Shown: piece by piece, positions 1 to 8,039 of the stretch | How the letters are laid out: each line of letters begins with the position of its first letter | Position numbering within the stretch: position 1 is the stretch's first letter | Source of the DNA: Parvibaculum sp040216885 | GTDB lineage: Bacteria > Pseudomonadota > Alphaproteobacteria > Parvibaculales > Parvibaculaceae | Assembly: GCA_040216885.1 (NCBI GenBank) | Contig: JAVJOG010000007.1 | Coordinates: 124,001-188,000, forward strand | Reading direction: 5' to 3' | Length of the DNA: 64,000 nt | Translations under genes and position numbers: made by a program | Notes under the pieces: generated by a model | The model's input: only the letters and a program-made list of their open reading frames with translations | What the model was told of the DNA's origin: nothing | The model's database searches: none

Positions 1-10
1 GAGAACAGCC

Positions 11-970
11 ATGTCCCTCCTCGAAGAACGTCACGTCTACAAGCCCTTCCGCTACCCCTGGGCCTATGACGCATGGCTGACGCAGCAGCGCATCCACTGG
101 CTGCCGGAGGAAGTGCCGCTGGCCGACGACGTGAAGGACTGGGCGAAGAAGCTGACCGAGCCCGAGCGCAACCTGCTGACGCAGATTTTCCGCTTCTTCG
201 TGCAGGCCGACGTCGAAGTGAACAATTGCTACATGAAGCATTATTCGCGCGTCTTCAAACCGACCGAAGTGCAGATGATGCTGGCCGCCTTCTCCAACAT
301 CGAGACGGTCCACATCTCGGCCTACAGCCACCTGCTGGACACGATCGGCATGCCGGAAGCCGAATACGAGGCCTTCCTGAAATACGACCAGATGAAGGCG
401 AAGTTCGACTACATGCAGGAATGGGGCGTCGAGACGAAGGAAGACATCGCCAAGACACTGGCCGTCTTCGGCGGCTTCACCGAGGGCGTGCAGCTTTTCG
501 CCTCCTTCGCGATCCTGATGAACTTCCCGCGCTTCAACAAGATGAAGGGCATGGGCCAGATCGTGACATGGTCGGCCCGCGACGAGTCGCTGCACACCGT
601 TTCGGCCATGAAGCTTTTCCGCACCTTCATCGACGAGAACCCGGAAATCTGGACCGAGAACCTCCGCAACGACATCTACAAGGCCTGCGAAACCATCATC
701 CATCACGAGGACGCCTTCATCGACCTCGCCTTCGAAATGGGCGGCGTCGAGGGTCTTTCGGCGCAGGAGGTGAAGGATTACATCCGTTACATCGCCGACC
801 GCCGCCTGGTGCAGCTCAACCTGCAGCCCATCTACCGCACCGAAAAGAACCCGCTGCCCTGGATGGACGAGATGCTGAACGGCATCGAACACACCAATTT
901 CTTCGAGAACCGCGCCACCGAATATTCCAAGGCCTCGACGCGCGGCACGTGGGATGAGGCCTTCGAATAA
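11..970 (+). CDS. nrdB: Ribonucleoside-diphosphate reductase, class I beta (R2) subunit
   Basis: Makes deoxyribonucleotides together with an alpha subunit that should lie just upstream, outside the window. The 319-residue protein has the full diiron ligand set: Asp67, Glu98, His101, Glu158, Glu192 and His195. Tyr105 sits seven residues after Glu98, as the radical tyrosine does in E. coli NrdB (Glu115/Tyr122), so this is a tyrosyl-radical enzyme rather than a class Ic one. The acidic C-terminal tail ending DEAFE is consistent with the R1-docking tail. Only ten bases of upstream sequence are visible, so operon structure and NrdR boxes cannot be judged. Family assignment is secure. Confidence 0.96.
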   Translation: MSLLEERHVYKPFRYPWAYDAWLTQQRIHWLPEEVPLADDVKDWAKKLTEPERNLLTQIFRFFVQADVEVNNCYMKHYSRVFKPTEVQMMLAAFSNIETVHISAYSHLLDTIGMPEAEYEAFLKYDQMKAKFDYMQEWGVETKEDIAKTLAVFGGFTEGVQLFASFAILMNFPRFNKMKGMGQIVTWSARDESLHTVSAMKLFRTFIDENPEIWTENLRNDIYKACETIIHHEDAFIDLAFEMGGVEGLSAQEVKDYIRYIADRRLVQLNLQPIYRTEKNPLPWMDEMLNGIEHTNFFENRATEYSKASTRGTWDEAFE

Positions 971-1113
971 GGGCTTTTTCGCGCGCCCGCGCATCCGAGC
1001 CACTGTTATCAACAGGTTTTCGCTCCGATGCCCGTCAAATATGAACTTATTGCTTGGACGAATCGTGCGACTCAGTGAATATCGTCCCGAACTTATCCGA
1101 GGGAATTCAAATC

Positions 1114-1449
1114 ATGGCCACTAAACCCGCTGCCAAAAAGGCTCCTGCCGCCGCCGCCAAGAAGGCGACTGCGCCGACCGTTCCGATGTCGAAGCTGATC
1201 GCCGAACTGGCCAAGAAGCACGGCTTGTCCAAGAAGGCTGCGACCGAACTGTTCGGCGATTTCGTCGAACTGACGGTCAAGAACCTGAAAAAGGGCAACA
1301 AGGTCCGTCTCACGGGCCTCGGCATCCTCCAGGTCCGCAAGCGCGCCGCCCGCATGGGCCGCAACCCGGCGACCGGCGAAGCCATCAAGATCAAGGCGTC
1401 CAAGAAGGTCGCCTTCCGCGTCGCGAAGGACCTCAAGGAAGCCATCTGA
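1114..1449 (+). CDS. HU-family DNA-binding protein with Lys/Ala-rich N-terminal tail
   Basis: Nucleoid-associated histone-like protein, 111 residues from the ATG at 1114, which follows a GAGGG ribosome site. An upstream in-frame start at 1054 would add 20 residues with no HU character and was not used. Residues 1-22 are a lysine/alanine/proline-rich extension (MATKPAAKKAPAAAAKKAT) resembling histone H1 tails. The remainder is the HU/IHF fold with the DNA-contacting arm around GRNPATGE. A standard HU has about 90 residues, so the tail is the unusual part. A strong intrinsic terminator follows. The gene stands alone; target specificity cannot be read from sequence. Confidence 0.93.
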   Translation: MATKPAAKKAPAAAAKKATAPTVPMSKLIAELAKKHGLSKKAATELFGDFVELTVKNLKKGNKVRLTGLGILQVRKRAARMGRNPATGEAIKIKASKKVAFRVAKDLKEAI

Positions 1450-1481
1450 GGCATTCTTCCGGCAAACTTCCGAAGTCACGG

Positions 1482-1512
1482 AAAGCCCGGCTCCGCGAGG
1501 AGCCGGGCTTTT
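1482..1512 (+). terminator. Intrinsic terminator after the HU-like gene
   Basis: AAAGCCCGGCTCC pairs with GGAGCCGGGCTTT around a four-base GCGA loop, 30 bases after the HU-like stop codon. The stem ends in a short T run. The stem is perfectly paired and GC-rich. Confidence 0.9.
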
Positions 1513-1578
1513 GCGTGTTTCAAATTGCCCGCCTGCGTGAACTGGAAATCGCCACATTGCCGGTCTAGTTCTTCCGCC

Positions 1579-2556
1579 ATGCGCCTCATCTTCGCCACGC
1601 TCACGCTTTGCCTCGCCACAACGGTCGCCGCCGCCGGTCCCGTCTGCGCGACGCGCGACGAGCCTGCGCCCGCCCTCACCCGGCTTCAGGACGCGATGGC
1701 AGACGGCCGCTTCGTTGCCTACCAGCCGACCGAACTGAAAATCTGGGACGGCAATCCGGTGCAGGCGAGCGAGGCCTCGATCCGCGCCGACCTCGAAGCG
1801 CTGCGCCCCTGGTTCGACGGCCTGATCACCTATGGCGCCCATAGCGGCGCCGAACGCATCCCGGCGATCGCGAAGGAACTCGGCTACCGCGCCGTCGTTA
1901 TGGGCGTCTGGGACATCGAGAATGAAATCGAGATCGAGAACGCGCTCGCCGCCCGCCGCGCCCATCCCGGCATCGTTGTCGGCGTCTCGCTCGGCAACGA
2001 AATCGTCTTCGGCAATCGTGGCGATTGGGCGGCGCTGAAAGATGCCGTCGAGGAAATACGCGCCCGCGCCCCGACGCTGCCGCTGACGGTGACGGAACCT
2101 TTCGCGGCCTTCCTTGAGCCCGACGCTGCACCGCTGCTCGCCGAACTCGACTTTCTGGCGGCCAACATCCACCCGGTCTTCGAGCCGTGGTTCGCCGAGG
2201 CACCGCCCGCCAACTGGGCCGATTTCGTCCTGCGGGTGACGGCGCGCCTCGCCGACGAAGCCTTCTGCGGCCCGATCCTCGTCAAGGAAACCGGTGTGCC
2301 GACGGGGCCTGCCGAGGAAAATTTCGACGAAGGCAAGCAGGCAGCTTTCTACGCCGAAATGGCGAAGGCAATGCCGCCGTCGCGTGAGCGCGCCTTCGCC
2401 TTCTTCTCCGCATTCGATGCGCCGTGGCGCATCTACGACTTCAATCCGGTGCCGGGCCACCACCCGGAAGAAGCTCATTGGGGCCTCTTCACCGAAGATC
2501 GCCAGCCGAAGCGCGCGATGAAGGAACTCACGCCGATTTCGGCGCCTGCTCGCTGA
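1579..2556 (+). CDS. Secreted glycoside hydrolase family 17-like protein (beta-1,3-glucanase type)
   Basis: Predicted exported enzyme of 325 residues acting on beta-1,3-glucan or a related polymer. The ATG at 1579 gives a clean signal peptide (MRLIFATLTLCLATTVAAAG); the upstream in-frame ATG at 1525 would bury it. GH17 features are visible: YQPTELKIWDG near the start, the putative acid/base Glu141 in the SLGNE motif and the putative nucleophile Glu237 in VKETGVP. It resembles the GH17 part of the GT2 fusion encoded at 59.7-62.5 kb, so a role in periplasmic glucan trimming is an inference. Its 3' end overlaps the convergent GST gene by 29 bases. Substrate is not determinable. Confidence 0.85.
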   Translation: MRLIFATLTLCLATTVAAAGPVCATRDEPAPALTRLQDAMADGRFVAYQPTELKIWDGNPVQASEASIRADLEALRPWFDGLITYGAHSGAERIPAIAKELGYRAVVMGVWDIENEIEIENALAARRAHPGIVVGVSLGNEIVFGNRGDWAALKDAVEEIRARAPTLPLTVTEPFAAFLEPDAAPLLAELDFLAANIHPVFEPWFAEAPPANWADFVLRVTARLADEAFCGPILVKETGVPTGPAEENFDEGKQAAFYAEMAKAMPPSRERAFAFFSAFDAPWRIYDFNPVPGHHPEEAHWGLFTEDRQPKRAMKELTPISAPAR

Positions 2557-3169
2557 GCGGCACGCTGGCCGCCGCCTTGATGAAAGCCGGCCGCGCCGAA
2601 ATCCGTTCGTAATATTTCACGACGTTTGGAAATGGATCGAGCGGCACGAAGCCCTTCGCCAGATGCACGCTGTAGCCGACATTGGTGTCGACCGTGCTGA
2701 AGCCGCTCTTCAGCAGGTAGTCGCGGTCCGCAAGATGCTTGTCGACCACTTCGAGCGCCTTTTCGAGCCGCCGCGATTCGAGTTTCTGCACGACGGGCGA
2801 ACGATCTTCCTTCGCGATGAAAACCTTCTGCTGCACAAGGCTCGCGCCATGCACCGCCATGGTCTCGGCGTAATGCAGCCAGATCAGCCATTCGGTGCGT
2901 TCGGCATGTCCGGCCGCGCGGTGCAGCTTGCCGTCGGGGTCGTAATGTTCGCCGAGATATTGCGCGATGGCGCCCGACTCGAAAACCGGAACGCCGTCAT
3001 CGACAAGGCAGGGAACGCGCCCCAGCGGCGAGATCGCCAGATATTCCGGCGTCCGCAAGCCCTCCATGCTGAAAGGAAGTTCCTTCAGCTCGAACTCGAT
3101 CCCCATTTCGTAGAGCAGCCAGAGCGAGCGCATCGAGCGCGCACCATTGCAGTGATAAAGCGTCAGCAT
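2528..3169 (-). CDS. Glutathione S-transferase family protein
   Basis: Cytosolic GST-fold protein of 213 residues. The N-terminal thioredoxin-like domain (about residues 1-80) carries the cis-proline segment GRVPCLVDDG and the glutathione-binding acidic/Ser motif VFESGAIAQYLGE. The C-terminal alpha-helical domain follows from about residue 90, ending in the YYERISARPAF pattern common to bacterial GSTs. It is convergent with, and overlaps by 29 bases, the GH17-like gene. No neighbour indicates the electrophilic substrate. Several bacterial GST subfamilies fit, so only the family is called. Confidence 0.9.
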   Translation of the reverse strand: MLTLYHCNGARSMRSLWLLYEMGIEFELKELPFSMEGLRTPEYLAISPLGRVPCLVDDGVPVFESGAIAQYLGEHYDPDGKLHRAAGHAERTEWLIWLHYAETMAVHGASLVQQKVFIAKEDRSPVVQKLESRRLEKALEVVDKHLADRDYLLKSGFSTVDTNVGYSVHLAKGFVPLDPFPNVVKYYERISARPAFIKAAASVPLSEQAPKSA

Positions 3170-3193
3170 CCCCGTCTCCTCGTCTTTCGTTTC

Positions 3194-3494
3194 TTATAAC
3201 CCGAATTCGCTCATCAGAACCGGCCGTCCCTCCTCGATGGAACGATGCGCCGCAAGCCCCATCGCCACCGCCTTCAGCCCGTCCTCCGCGCTCACCAGCG
3301 GCACCGTTCCTTCGCGCACCGCGCGCTGGAATGCAAGATGCTGATAGTACGAAGCCCCGTGATGGAATCCGGCCTTGAGCACCTCCGCCTGCACGGGCAC
3401 ATGCACCGTCTCCACCGCCTTCGGCTTCCGCTGCCCGATCACGACGTTTCCTTCCGGTATCAGGCATTCGATCTTGCCCCTGTCGCCGACCGCC
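3194..3494 (-). pseudogene. C-terminal fragment of a Gfo/Idh/MocA-type oxidoreductase
   Basis: The minus strand encodes about 95 residues that look like the end of a Gfo/Idh/MocA NAD(P)-dependent sugar dehydrogenase: VGDRGKIECLIPEG, then a helix-rich tail with AEDGLKAVAMGLAAHRSIEEGRP. The Rossmann half and the catalytic Lys region are absent. Open reading continues upstream to 3793, but that part is antisense to the SsuD-like fragment and shows no family features. The gene has therefore lost its 5' two thirds. The stop codon at 3194 is intact, just downstream of the GST gene start. The breakpoint is placed at about 3490-3497 by where similarity ends. Confidence 0.7.
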
Positions 3495-3841
3495 GTCTGA
3501 TGTCGAAGCTCGACGATGCGGCAGGCGAGGCGATCCGCAAAAAGTCGCTCGACGCCACCTCCTTCGGCGTTCGCCGCCAGGCTGAAATGCGCGACGAGGC
3601 CGACGATGAGGGTTTTGTCGAAGACAATCTCTGGACGGGCATCGGTCGCGCGCGTTCGGGCTGCGGTGCGGCCATTGTCGGCGATCCTGACCAGGTCCTG
3701 AAGAAGATCGAGGCCTATCGCGCCCTTGGCCTCGATGCTTTCATCTTTTCCGGTTATCCGCATGCAGCGGAATGTGACCTCTTCGCGCGGCATGTTTTGT
3801 CACGGATCGATCACGCGCCGCTCTTTTCCCGTGGCGCCTGA
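3491..3841 (+). pseudogene. C-terminal fragment of an SsuD-type alkanesulfonate monooxygenase
   Basis: About 116 residues match the end of FMNH2-dependent LLM-class alkanesulfonate monooxygenases: RLMSKLDD, DNLWTGIGRARSGCG, AAIVGDPDQVLKKIEAYRALG and LDAFIFSGYPH. The N-terminal 250 or so residues that form most of the barrel and active site are missing. Upstream reading frame (from 3245) is antisense to the oxidoreductase fragment and unrelated. The two fragments are divergent and both start at the same point, so one rearrangement probably removed both 5' parts. No start codon with a ribosome site is evident, so expression is unlikely. Confidence 0.75.
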
Positions 3842-3862
3842 GCGTCTACACTCCGCGTCGCC

Positions 3863-4036
3863 GAAGGTGCCCCGGCCGCAAAACCGGGGTTAAAAGGGAA
3901 CGTCCGTGCATTCTCGCGATGTCAGGACGGCTGCCCCCCGCAACTGTAGGCGGCGAGCTCTCTTCTCAAGCGCCACTGGATCCGTCCGGGAAGGCAGGGG
4001 AGGGCAAGGACCCGCAAGCCAGGAAACCTGCCTCGG
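3863..4036 (+). ncRNA. Cobalamin (B12) riboswitch
   Basis: The leader of the btuFCD-like operon shows the conserved cobalamin riboswitch blocks in order: GGTGCC near 3865, GGGAACGTCCG near 3897, CTGCCCCCGCAACTGTA near 3941, GCCACTGG near 3972 with CCGGGAAGGC after it, and the B12 box AGCCAGGAAACCTGCC at 4017-4032. Adenosylcobalamin binding would repress the operon. The start codon of the first gene is about 90 bases after the B12 box; I could not assign a clear terminator or anti-SD helix. Confidence 0.95.
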
Positions 4037-4123
4037 CTGTCGTCCGTCTCCGGGCCGGGGTGTGCCGGGAGGGAGCGGGTTTCCGCGCGCGGCGACATCT
4101 CTGGGATGTGACGGAGCGCGGCG

Positions 4124-4975
4124 ATGTGGAGAATTCTCGGTCTGACGATGCTGCTTTCCTGCTTGCTGGCGGGCACCGCTGCGCGCGCGGATGTGCCCCA
4201 GCGTGTCGTCTCGATCAATCTCTGTTCCGACATTCTGGCCGCCGACCTTGCCGCACCCGGCACGCTGAAGTCGGTTTTCCGTCTCGGCCGCGATCCGCAT
4301 GACTCCGCCGTCGCCCATCTGCTGCAGGGTGTGCCGCCCAATGACGGCCGCATCGAGGACATTCTCCCCTTCGCGCCCGATCTTGTGCTGGCGCATCGCT
4401 ACACCTCGCCCTTCACGCTCGACCTGCTGCGCCGCATTGGCATACCGGTCGTCACGGTGAAGGACGCCCGCAGCTTCGCCGACATCCGCGACAACATCGA
4501 AACGGTGGCGGAGGCCCTTGGCCGTGAGGCGCAAGGCGCCGCGCTGATCGCCCGCTTCGATGCCGAAATGGCAGCCGCGCGCCGCAGCGGCCCGCGCGCG
4601 CCCACCGCCATTCTCTATCAGGACCTCGGTGGCGCCGTGACGCCGGACAGCATCCTTGGCCGCATCGTTGCGCATACCGGCTTTCGCAACGTGATCGACA
4701 ACGAGAATCCGTTCGGCCTGGTCTATCCGGGCATCGAGGATGTGATCGTGATGCGGCCCGAACTTGTCGCCATCGGCGTCTACCGCCCCGGCCAGCCCTC
4801 GCAGGCGAGCGCGCTCTTGCAGCACCCCGCCCTCCGCCTCTACCGCACCCGTTACGCCCGCGAAGTCGACCTGCCGGCGCGCGACTGGAACTGCAGCACC
4901 CGCTATGTCACCGCCATCGCCGCCCGCCTCGCCGCGGCCTATGACGGGATGCTGATGCGGGGGGTGACTCAGTGA
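4124..4975 (+). CDS. btuF: ABC transporter periplasmic binding protein, BtuF-like (vitamin B12)
   Basis: Periplasmic component of a cobalamin importer, 283 residues. A signal peptide spans about residues 1-22 (MWRILGLTMLLSCLLAGTAARA). The mature protein has the class III binding-protein layout of BtuF/FepB: an N-lobe with RVVSINLCSDILA and FAPDLVLAH, a long linking helix, then a C-lobe with VIDNENPFGL. The cobalamin riboswitch directly upstream and the permease and ATPase directly downstream support B12 over ferric siderophore as ligand. The stop codon overlaps the next start in GTGA. Confidence 0.85.
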   Translation: MWRILGLTMLLSCLLAGTAARADVPQRVVSINLCSDILAADLAAPGTLKSVFRLGRDPHDSAVAHLLQGVPPNDGRIEDILPFAPDLVLAHRYTSPFTLDLLRRIGIPVVTVKDARSFADIRDNIETVAEALGREAQGAALIARFDAEMAAARRSGPRAPTAILYQDLGGAVTPDSILGRIVAHTGFRNVIDNENPFGLVYPGIEDVIVMRPELVAIGVYRPGQPSQASALLQHPALRLYRTRYAREVDLPARDWNCSTRYVTAIAARLAAAYDGMLMRGVTQ

Positions 4976-5973
4976 CCCGTCCCCTCAACACCTGGTTCGT
5001 CAACCTCGCGCTGGCCGCGCTGACGCTGGTGCTCCTCGCGGCTTCCGTCTATGTCGGCCGCGGCGGCGAACTCCTGACCGAAAAATTCCGCACCATGGCG
5101 GAAATCGACCGCGAACTTGCATGGCTGGTGTTGACCGAAGTGCGGCTGCCGCGCGCGCTGCTCGGGCTGCTGGTCGGCGCGACGCTCGGCCTCACCGGCG
5201 CCGGGCTGCAGGGCCTGTTGCGCAACCCGCTGGCCGAACCCGGCTTGATCGGCGCCTCCAGTGGCGCGGCGCTCGGCGCGGTGCTGGTCTTCTATTTCGG
5301 CATGGCCGTGGGCTCGGCCATGCTGGTGCCGCTCGGCGGCATCGCCGGGGCGCTCGCGGCGCTCGCCACGCTCTACCTGCTGGCCGGCCGCAACCCGTCC
5401 ATCGTCACCATCATCCTCGCCGGCGTCGCGATCTCCGCTTTCTGTGGCGCCTTGACCTCGCTGGCGCTCAATCTCTCGCCAAGCCCCTATGCCGCGCTCG
5501 AAATCGTCTTCTGGATGCTCGGCTCGCTCACCGATCGCAGCATGGCGCAGGTCTGGTTCGTGCTGCCTTTCATGTTCGCCGGCTGGCTTCTTGTCCTCTC
5601 CACGGCCCGCGCGCTCGATGCGCTGTCGCTGGGTGAGGACACCGCATCGACGCTCGGCTTCTCGCGCCGCCCGGTCACATTGCGCGCGATTGCCGGCACC
5701 GGTCTTGCGGTCGGCGCCGCCGTCTCCGTCACCGGCGTCATCGGTTTCGTCGGCCTCGTCGTGCCGCATCTGATGCGGTCGCTGGTCGGTCCCCGTCCGG
5801 CCGCGTTGCTGCTGCCGAGCGCGCTTGCCGGCGCGGCGCTGGTGCTCGCCGCCGACCTGCTGGTGCGTCTGCCGACCGGCGGCCCGGAGCCGAAGCTCGG
5901 CGTCGTCACGGCCTTGATCGGCGCGCCGTTCTTTCTCTGGCTGATCCTGAAGACGCGAAGGGAGCACCCGTGA
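4972..5973 (+). CDS. btuC: ABC transporter permease, BtuC/FecCD family
   Basis: Inner-membrane permease of 333 residues, strongly hydrophobic throughout as expected for the ten-helix FecCD fold. Family hallmarks are EVRLPRALLGLLVGATLGLTGAGLQGLLRNPLAEPGLIGASSGA broken across helices 2-3, and the ATPase-contacting segment VTGVIGFVGLVVPHLMRSLVG. It starts with GTG inside the stop codon of the binding protein, giving a four-base translational coupling. Cobalamin is the likely substrate because of the riboswitch; sequence alone would also allow haem or siderophore. Confidence 0.88.
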   Translation: MTRPLNTWFVNLALAALTLVLLAASVYVGRGGELLTEKFRTMAEIDRELAWLVLTEVRLPRALLGLLVGATLGLTGAGLQGLLRNPLAEPGLIGASSGAALGAVLVFYFGMAVGSAMLVPLGGIAGALAALATLYLLAGRNPSIVTIILAGVAISAFCGALTSLALNLSPSPYAALEIVFWMLGSLTDRSMAQVWFVLPFMFAGWLLVLSTARALDALSLGEDTASTLGFSRRPVTLRAIAGTGLAVGAAVSVTGVIGFVGLVVPHLMRSLVGPRPAALLLPSALAGAALVLAADLLVRLPTGGPEPKLGVVTALIGAPFFLWLILKTRREHP

Positions 5974-6740
5974 TGCATCTTTCGCTCGCTCACATTCATG
6001 CCGCGCTCGGCGGCACGCGCGTCATCCGCGACGTATCGCTTGAGGTCCGCGACAGCGCCTTTATCGGCCTGATTGGTCCCAACGGCGCCGGCAAGACGAC
6101 GCTGGTGCGCGCCATTGCGGCGTTGATCCCGCATGAAGGAACGATCGATCTCGACGGACAGGCCGTCGCCACGATGGAGCCGCGCGTCCGCGCCCGCGCC
6201 ATCGCCTATCTGGCGCAGGGAGCGGGCAGCCACTGGCCGCTCGAAGTCTCGCGCCTCGTCGCGCTCGGCCGCCTGCCGCATCTGGCGCCCTTTCGCGCGC
6301 CGGCACCCGAAGACGAGGCGGCCATTGCCCGCGCCATGCAGCTTGCGGATATCGAGAGCTTCGGTGGCCGCGACGTGCTCACGCTGTCGGGCGGCGAGCG
6401 CGCCCGCGTGCTGCTGGCCCGCGCGCTGGCCGTCGAGGCGCCGTTGCTGCTGGTCGACGAGCCGGTCGCCTCGCTCGATCCCTATCACCAGATCGGCATC
6501 ATGGAAGTGTTGCGCGCTTACGCGGGCGCGGGCCGCACGGTGATTGCCGTCCTGCACGACCTCTCGCTGGCCGCTCGCTATTGCGACCGGCTGGTGCTGC
6601 TCGACGAAGGTGCCGTGAAAGCCGACGGGCGCCCGGAGGATGTCCTGACGCCCGAAAATCTCGAAGCGGTTTACCGCATCCGCGCCATCATCGGCGGCGA
6701 GACCGAGCGCTTCGTACTGCCGCTGGCCCGCACCGATTGA
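5970..6740 (+). CDS. btuD: ABC transporter ATP-binding protein, BtuD-like
   Basis: Cytoplasmic ATPase of the B12 importer, 256 residues. Walker A is GPNGAGKTT (about residues 36-44), the signature is LSGGERARV, Walker B is LLLVDEPVASLD and the H-loop is AVLHDLSLA. It starts with GTG at 5970 overlapping the permease stop; an ATG one codon later is equally possible. Third gene of the riboswitch-controlled operon. The next gene is convergent and begins immediately after the stop codon, so the operon ends here. Confidence 0.88.
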   Translation: MMHLSLAHIHAALGGTRVIRDVSLEVRDSAFIGLIGPNGAGKTTLVRAIAALIPHEGTIDLDGQAVATMEPRVRARAIAYLAQGAGSHWPLEVSRLVALGRLPHLAPFRAPAPEDEAAIARAMQLADIESFGGRDVLTLSGGERARVLLARALAVEAPLLLVDEPVASLDPYHQIGIMEVLRAYAGAGRTVIAVLHDLSLAARYCDRLVLLDEGAVKADGRPEDVLTPENLEAVYRIRAIIGGETERFVLPLARTD

Positions 6741-7865
6741 CTACTCCGCCGCGCTGGCCGCGCGGCCCGCGCCGGAAAAATTGATCCGCTTCAGATATTC
6801 GATGCCGTCCTCGGCAATCGCGTCGCCCACCATCTCGTCGCCCTCGCGGCGAAGCTCGTCCATGTCGACATAGGTCGCATAAAAGGCCTTGGTGCGGTCG
6901 GTGATGATGCCGGCTTTCAGCAGCGTTTTGATGAGCACACGGAAGATGTTGGTCTGGTTCGACATCGCCTTGCGCCGCTTGTCGTCGGTGCGGCTCTTGA
7001 CGACTTCATGCAGGACTTCTTCCCAGTCGAGGTCGAACTGCGCATAGATGACCTTCTTCTGCTCCGGGTTGGCGAGGTTGAACAGAAGCGTCTGGAAACA
7101 TTCCGCCGCCCAGTCCTCGATCGTGTTGCGTTCGGATTCCGTCAGGTGCGGCACGGTGCGGTCGGCCCAGATTTTCCCAAACTTGTGGTGGAAAGCCTCG
7201 TCGGTCATCACAAGCTGGCAGAGATGGCGCAGAACCGGATCGTGCGAATAGGAATAGAGCGAGGCGAAGGCGCCCATCGCCAGCCCTTCCACCAGCATCT
7301 GCATGCCGACGATCTTCTTGTAGACTTCCGGCGCGTTGACCATCTCGGTCAGCAAGTTGCCGAGCGTCGGTCCCACCGGCAACGGCTTGCCCCACCGCGC
7401 CTCGATGTATTTCGAAAAGCCGGTCACATGCCGCGCCTCTTCGCGCGTCTGGTTGGCGGCATATTCCTGCGCGCCGGGGTCCTTCAGGATGTGGCAGAGG
7501 CTTGCCGACAGCGCCAGCGCACCCGCCTCGCCATGCAGGATCGACGACAGCATCCAGCGCGCGCTTTCGTTCGACAGCGCGATCTTCTGTTCGTCGGAAA
7601 GGCGATCGGCGATCGGCGTCTGCAGTTCGAGCACGAATTCCATCGGCACGACCGTCTGCGTCTTCATGTCGAAGGGCGCCGAGAAGTCGATATATTTCTT
7701 GTCGAGCGGATCCCAGAAATGGTCGTGCGTTGCCGAGATGATCTTGTCGAAGGCGGTGGAGCGCTGGCCGTAGCGCTCGACCTCCATCATCGCCGGAAAA
7801 TCGTCGGGCGCGACGGCGTTATAGGCGCTGTCCTTGGTAATGTCGGTCGAAACGCGTGTCGTCAT
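6741..7865 (-). CDS. Ferritin-like diiron-carboxylate protein of unknown function
   Basis: A 374-residue protein with a full diiron ligand pattern of the ferritin/R2-like superfamily: Glu113 (HGEAGA), Glu143-x2-His146 (EEARH), Glu193 (LVEGLA) and Glu223-x2-His226 (DEAFHH). This implies an oxygen-activating oxidase or oxygenase. It is not an R2 chain, because no radical-tyrosine motif or R1-docking tail is seen. It does not have the exact layout of acyl-ACP desaturases either. The reaction and substrate are unknown. Transcribed toward the B12 operon and alone on its strand; its stop lies one base after the btuD-like stop. Divergent from the photolyase gene. Confidence 0.8.
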   Translation of the reverse strand: MTTRVSTDITKDSAYNAVAPDDFPAMMEVERYGQRSTAFDKIISATHDHFWDPLDKKYIDFSAPFDMKTQTVVPMEFVLELQTPIADRLSDEQKIALSNESARWMLSSILHGEAGALALSASLCHILKDPGAQEYAANQTREEARHVTGFSKYIEARWGKPLPVGPTLGNLLTEMVNAPEVYKKIVGMQMLVEGLAMGAFASLYSYSHDPVLRHLCQLVMTDEAFHHKFGKIWADRTVPHLTESERNTIEDWAAECFQTLLFNLANPEQKKVIYAQFDLDWEEVLHEVVKSRTDDKRRKAMSNQTNIFRVLIKTLLKAGIITDRTKAFYATYVDMDELRREGDEMVGDAIAEDGIEYLKRINFSGAGRAASAAE

Positions 7866-8039
7866 GGCGCGGGCCTCCTCAAGCTGCCGCCGGCTTCCTC
7901 CCGAAAGACCGGTTCGTTACAGACAATACCGTAAATAGGCGCGAATGTGGAATGATCCAGATGGGCCATGGTCCGTGCTGATCCGCCGCCGCCCGCCCGC
8001 CGTATCTCCATGTAATTCTTCTCTTTTTGGCGTTCACCC

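Noticed and set aside
1006..1014. DnaA-box-like TTATCAACA upstream of the HU-like gene
   Set aside because: A single 8-of-9 match with no cluster, no dnaA or other origin genes nearby; expected by chance in 64 kb.
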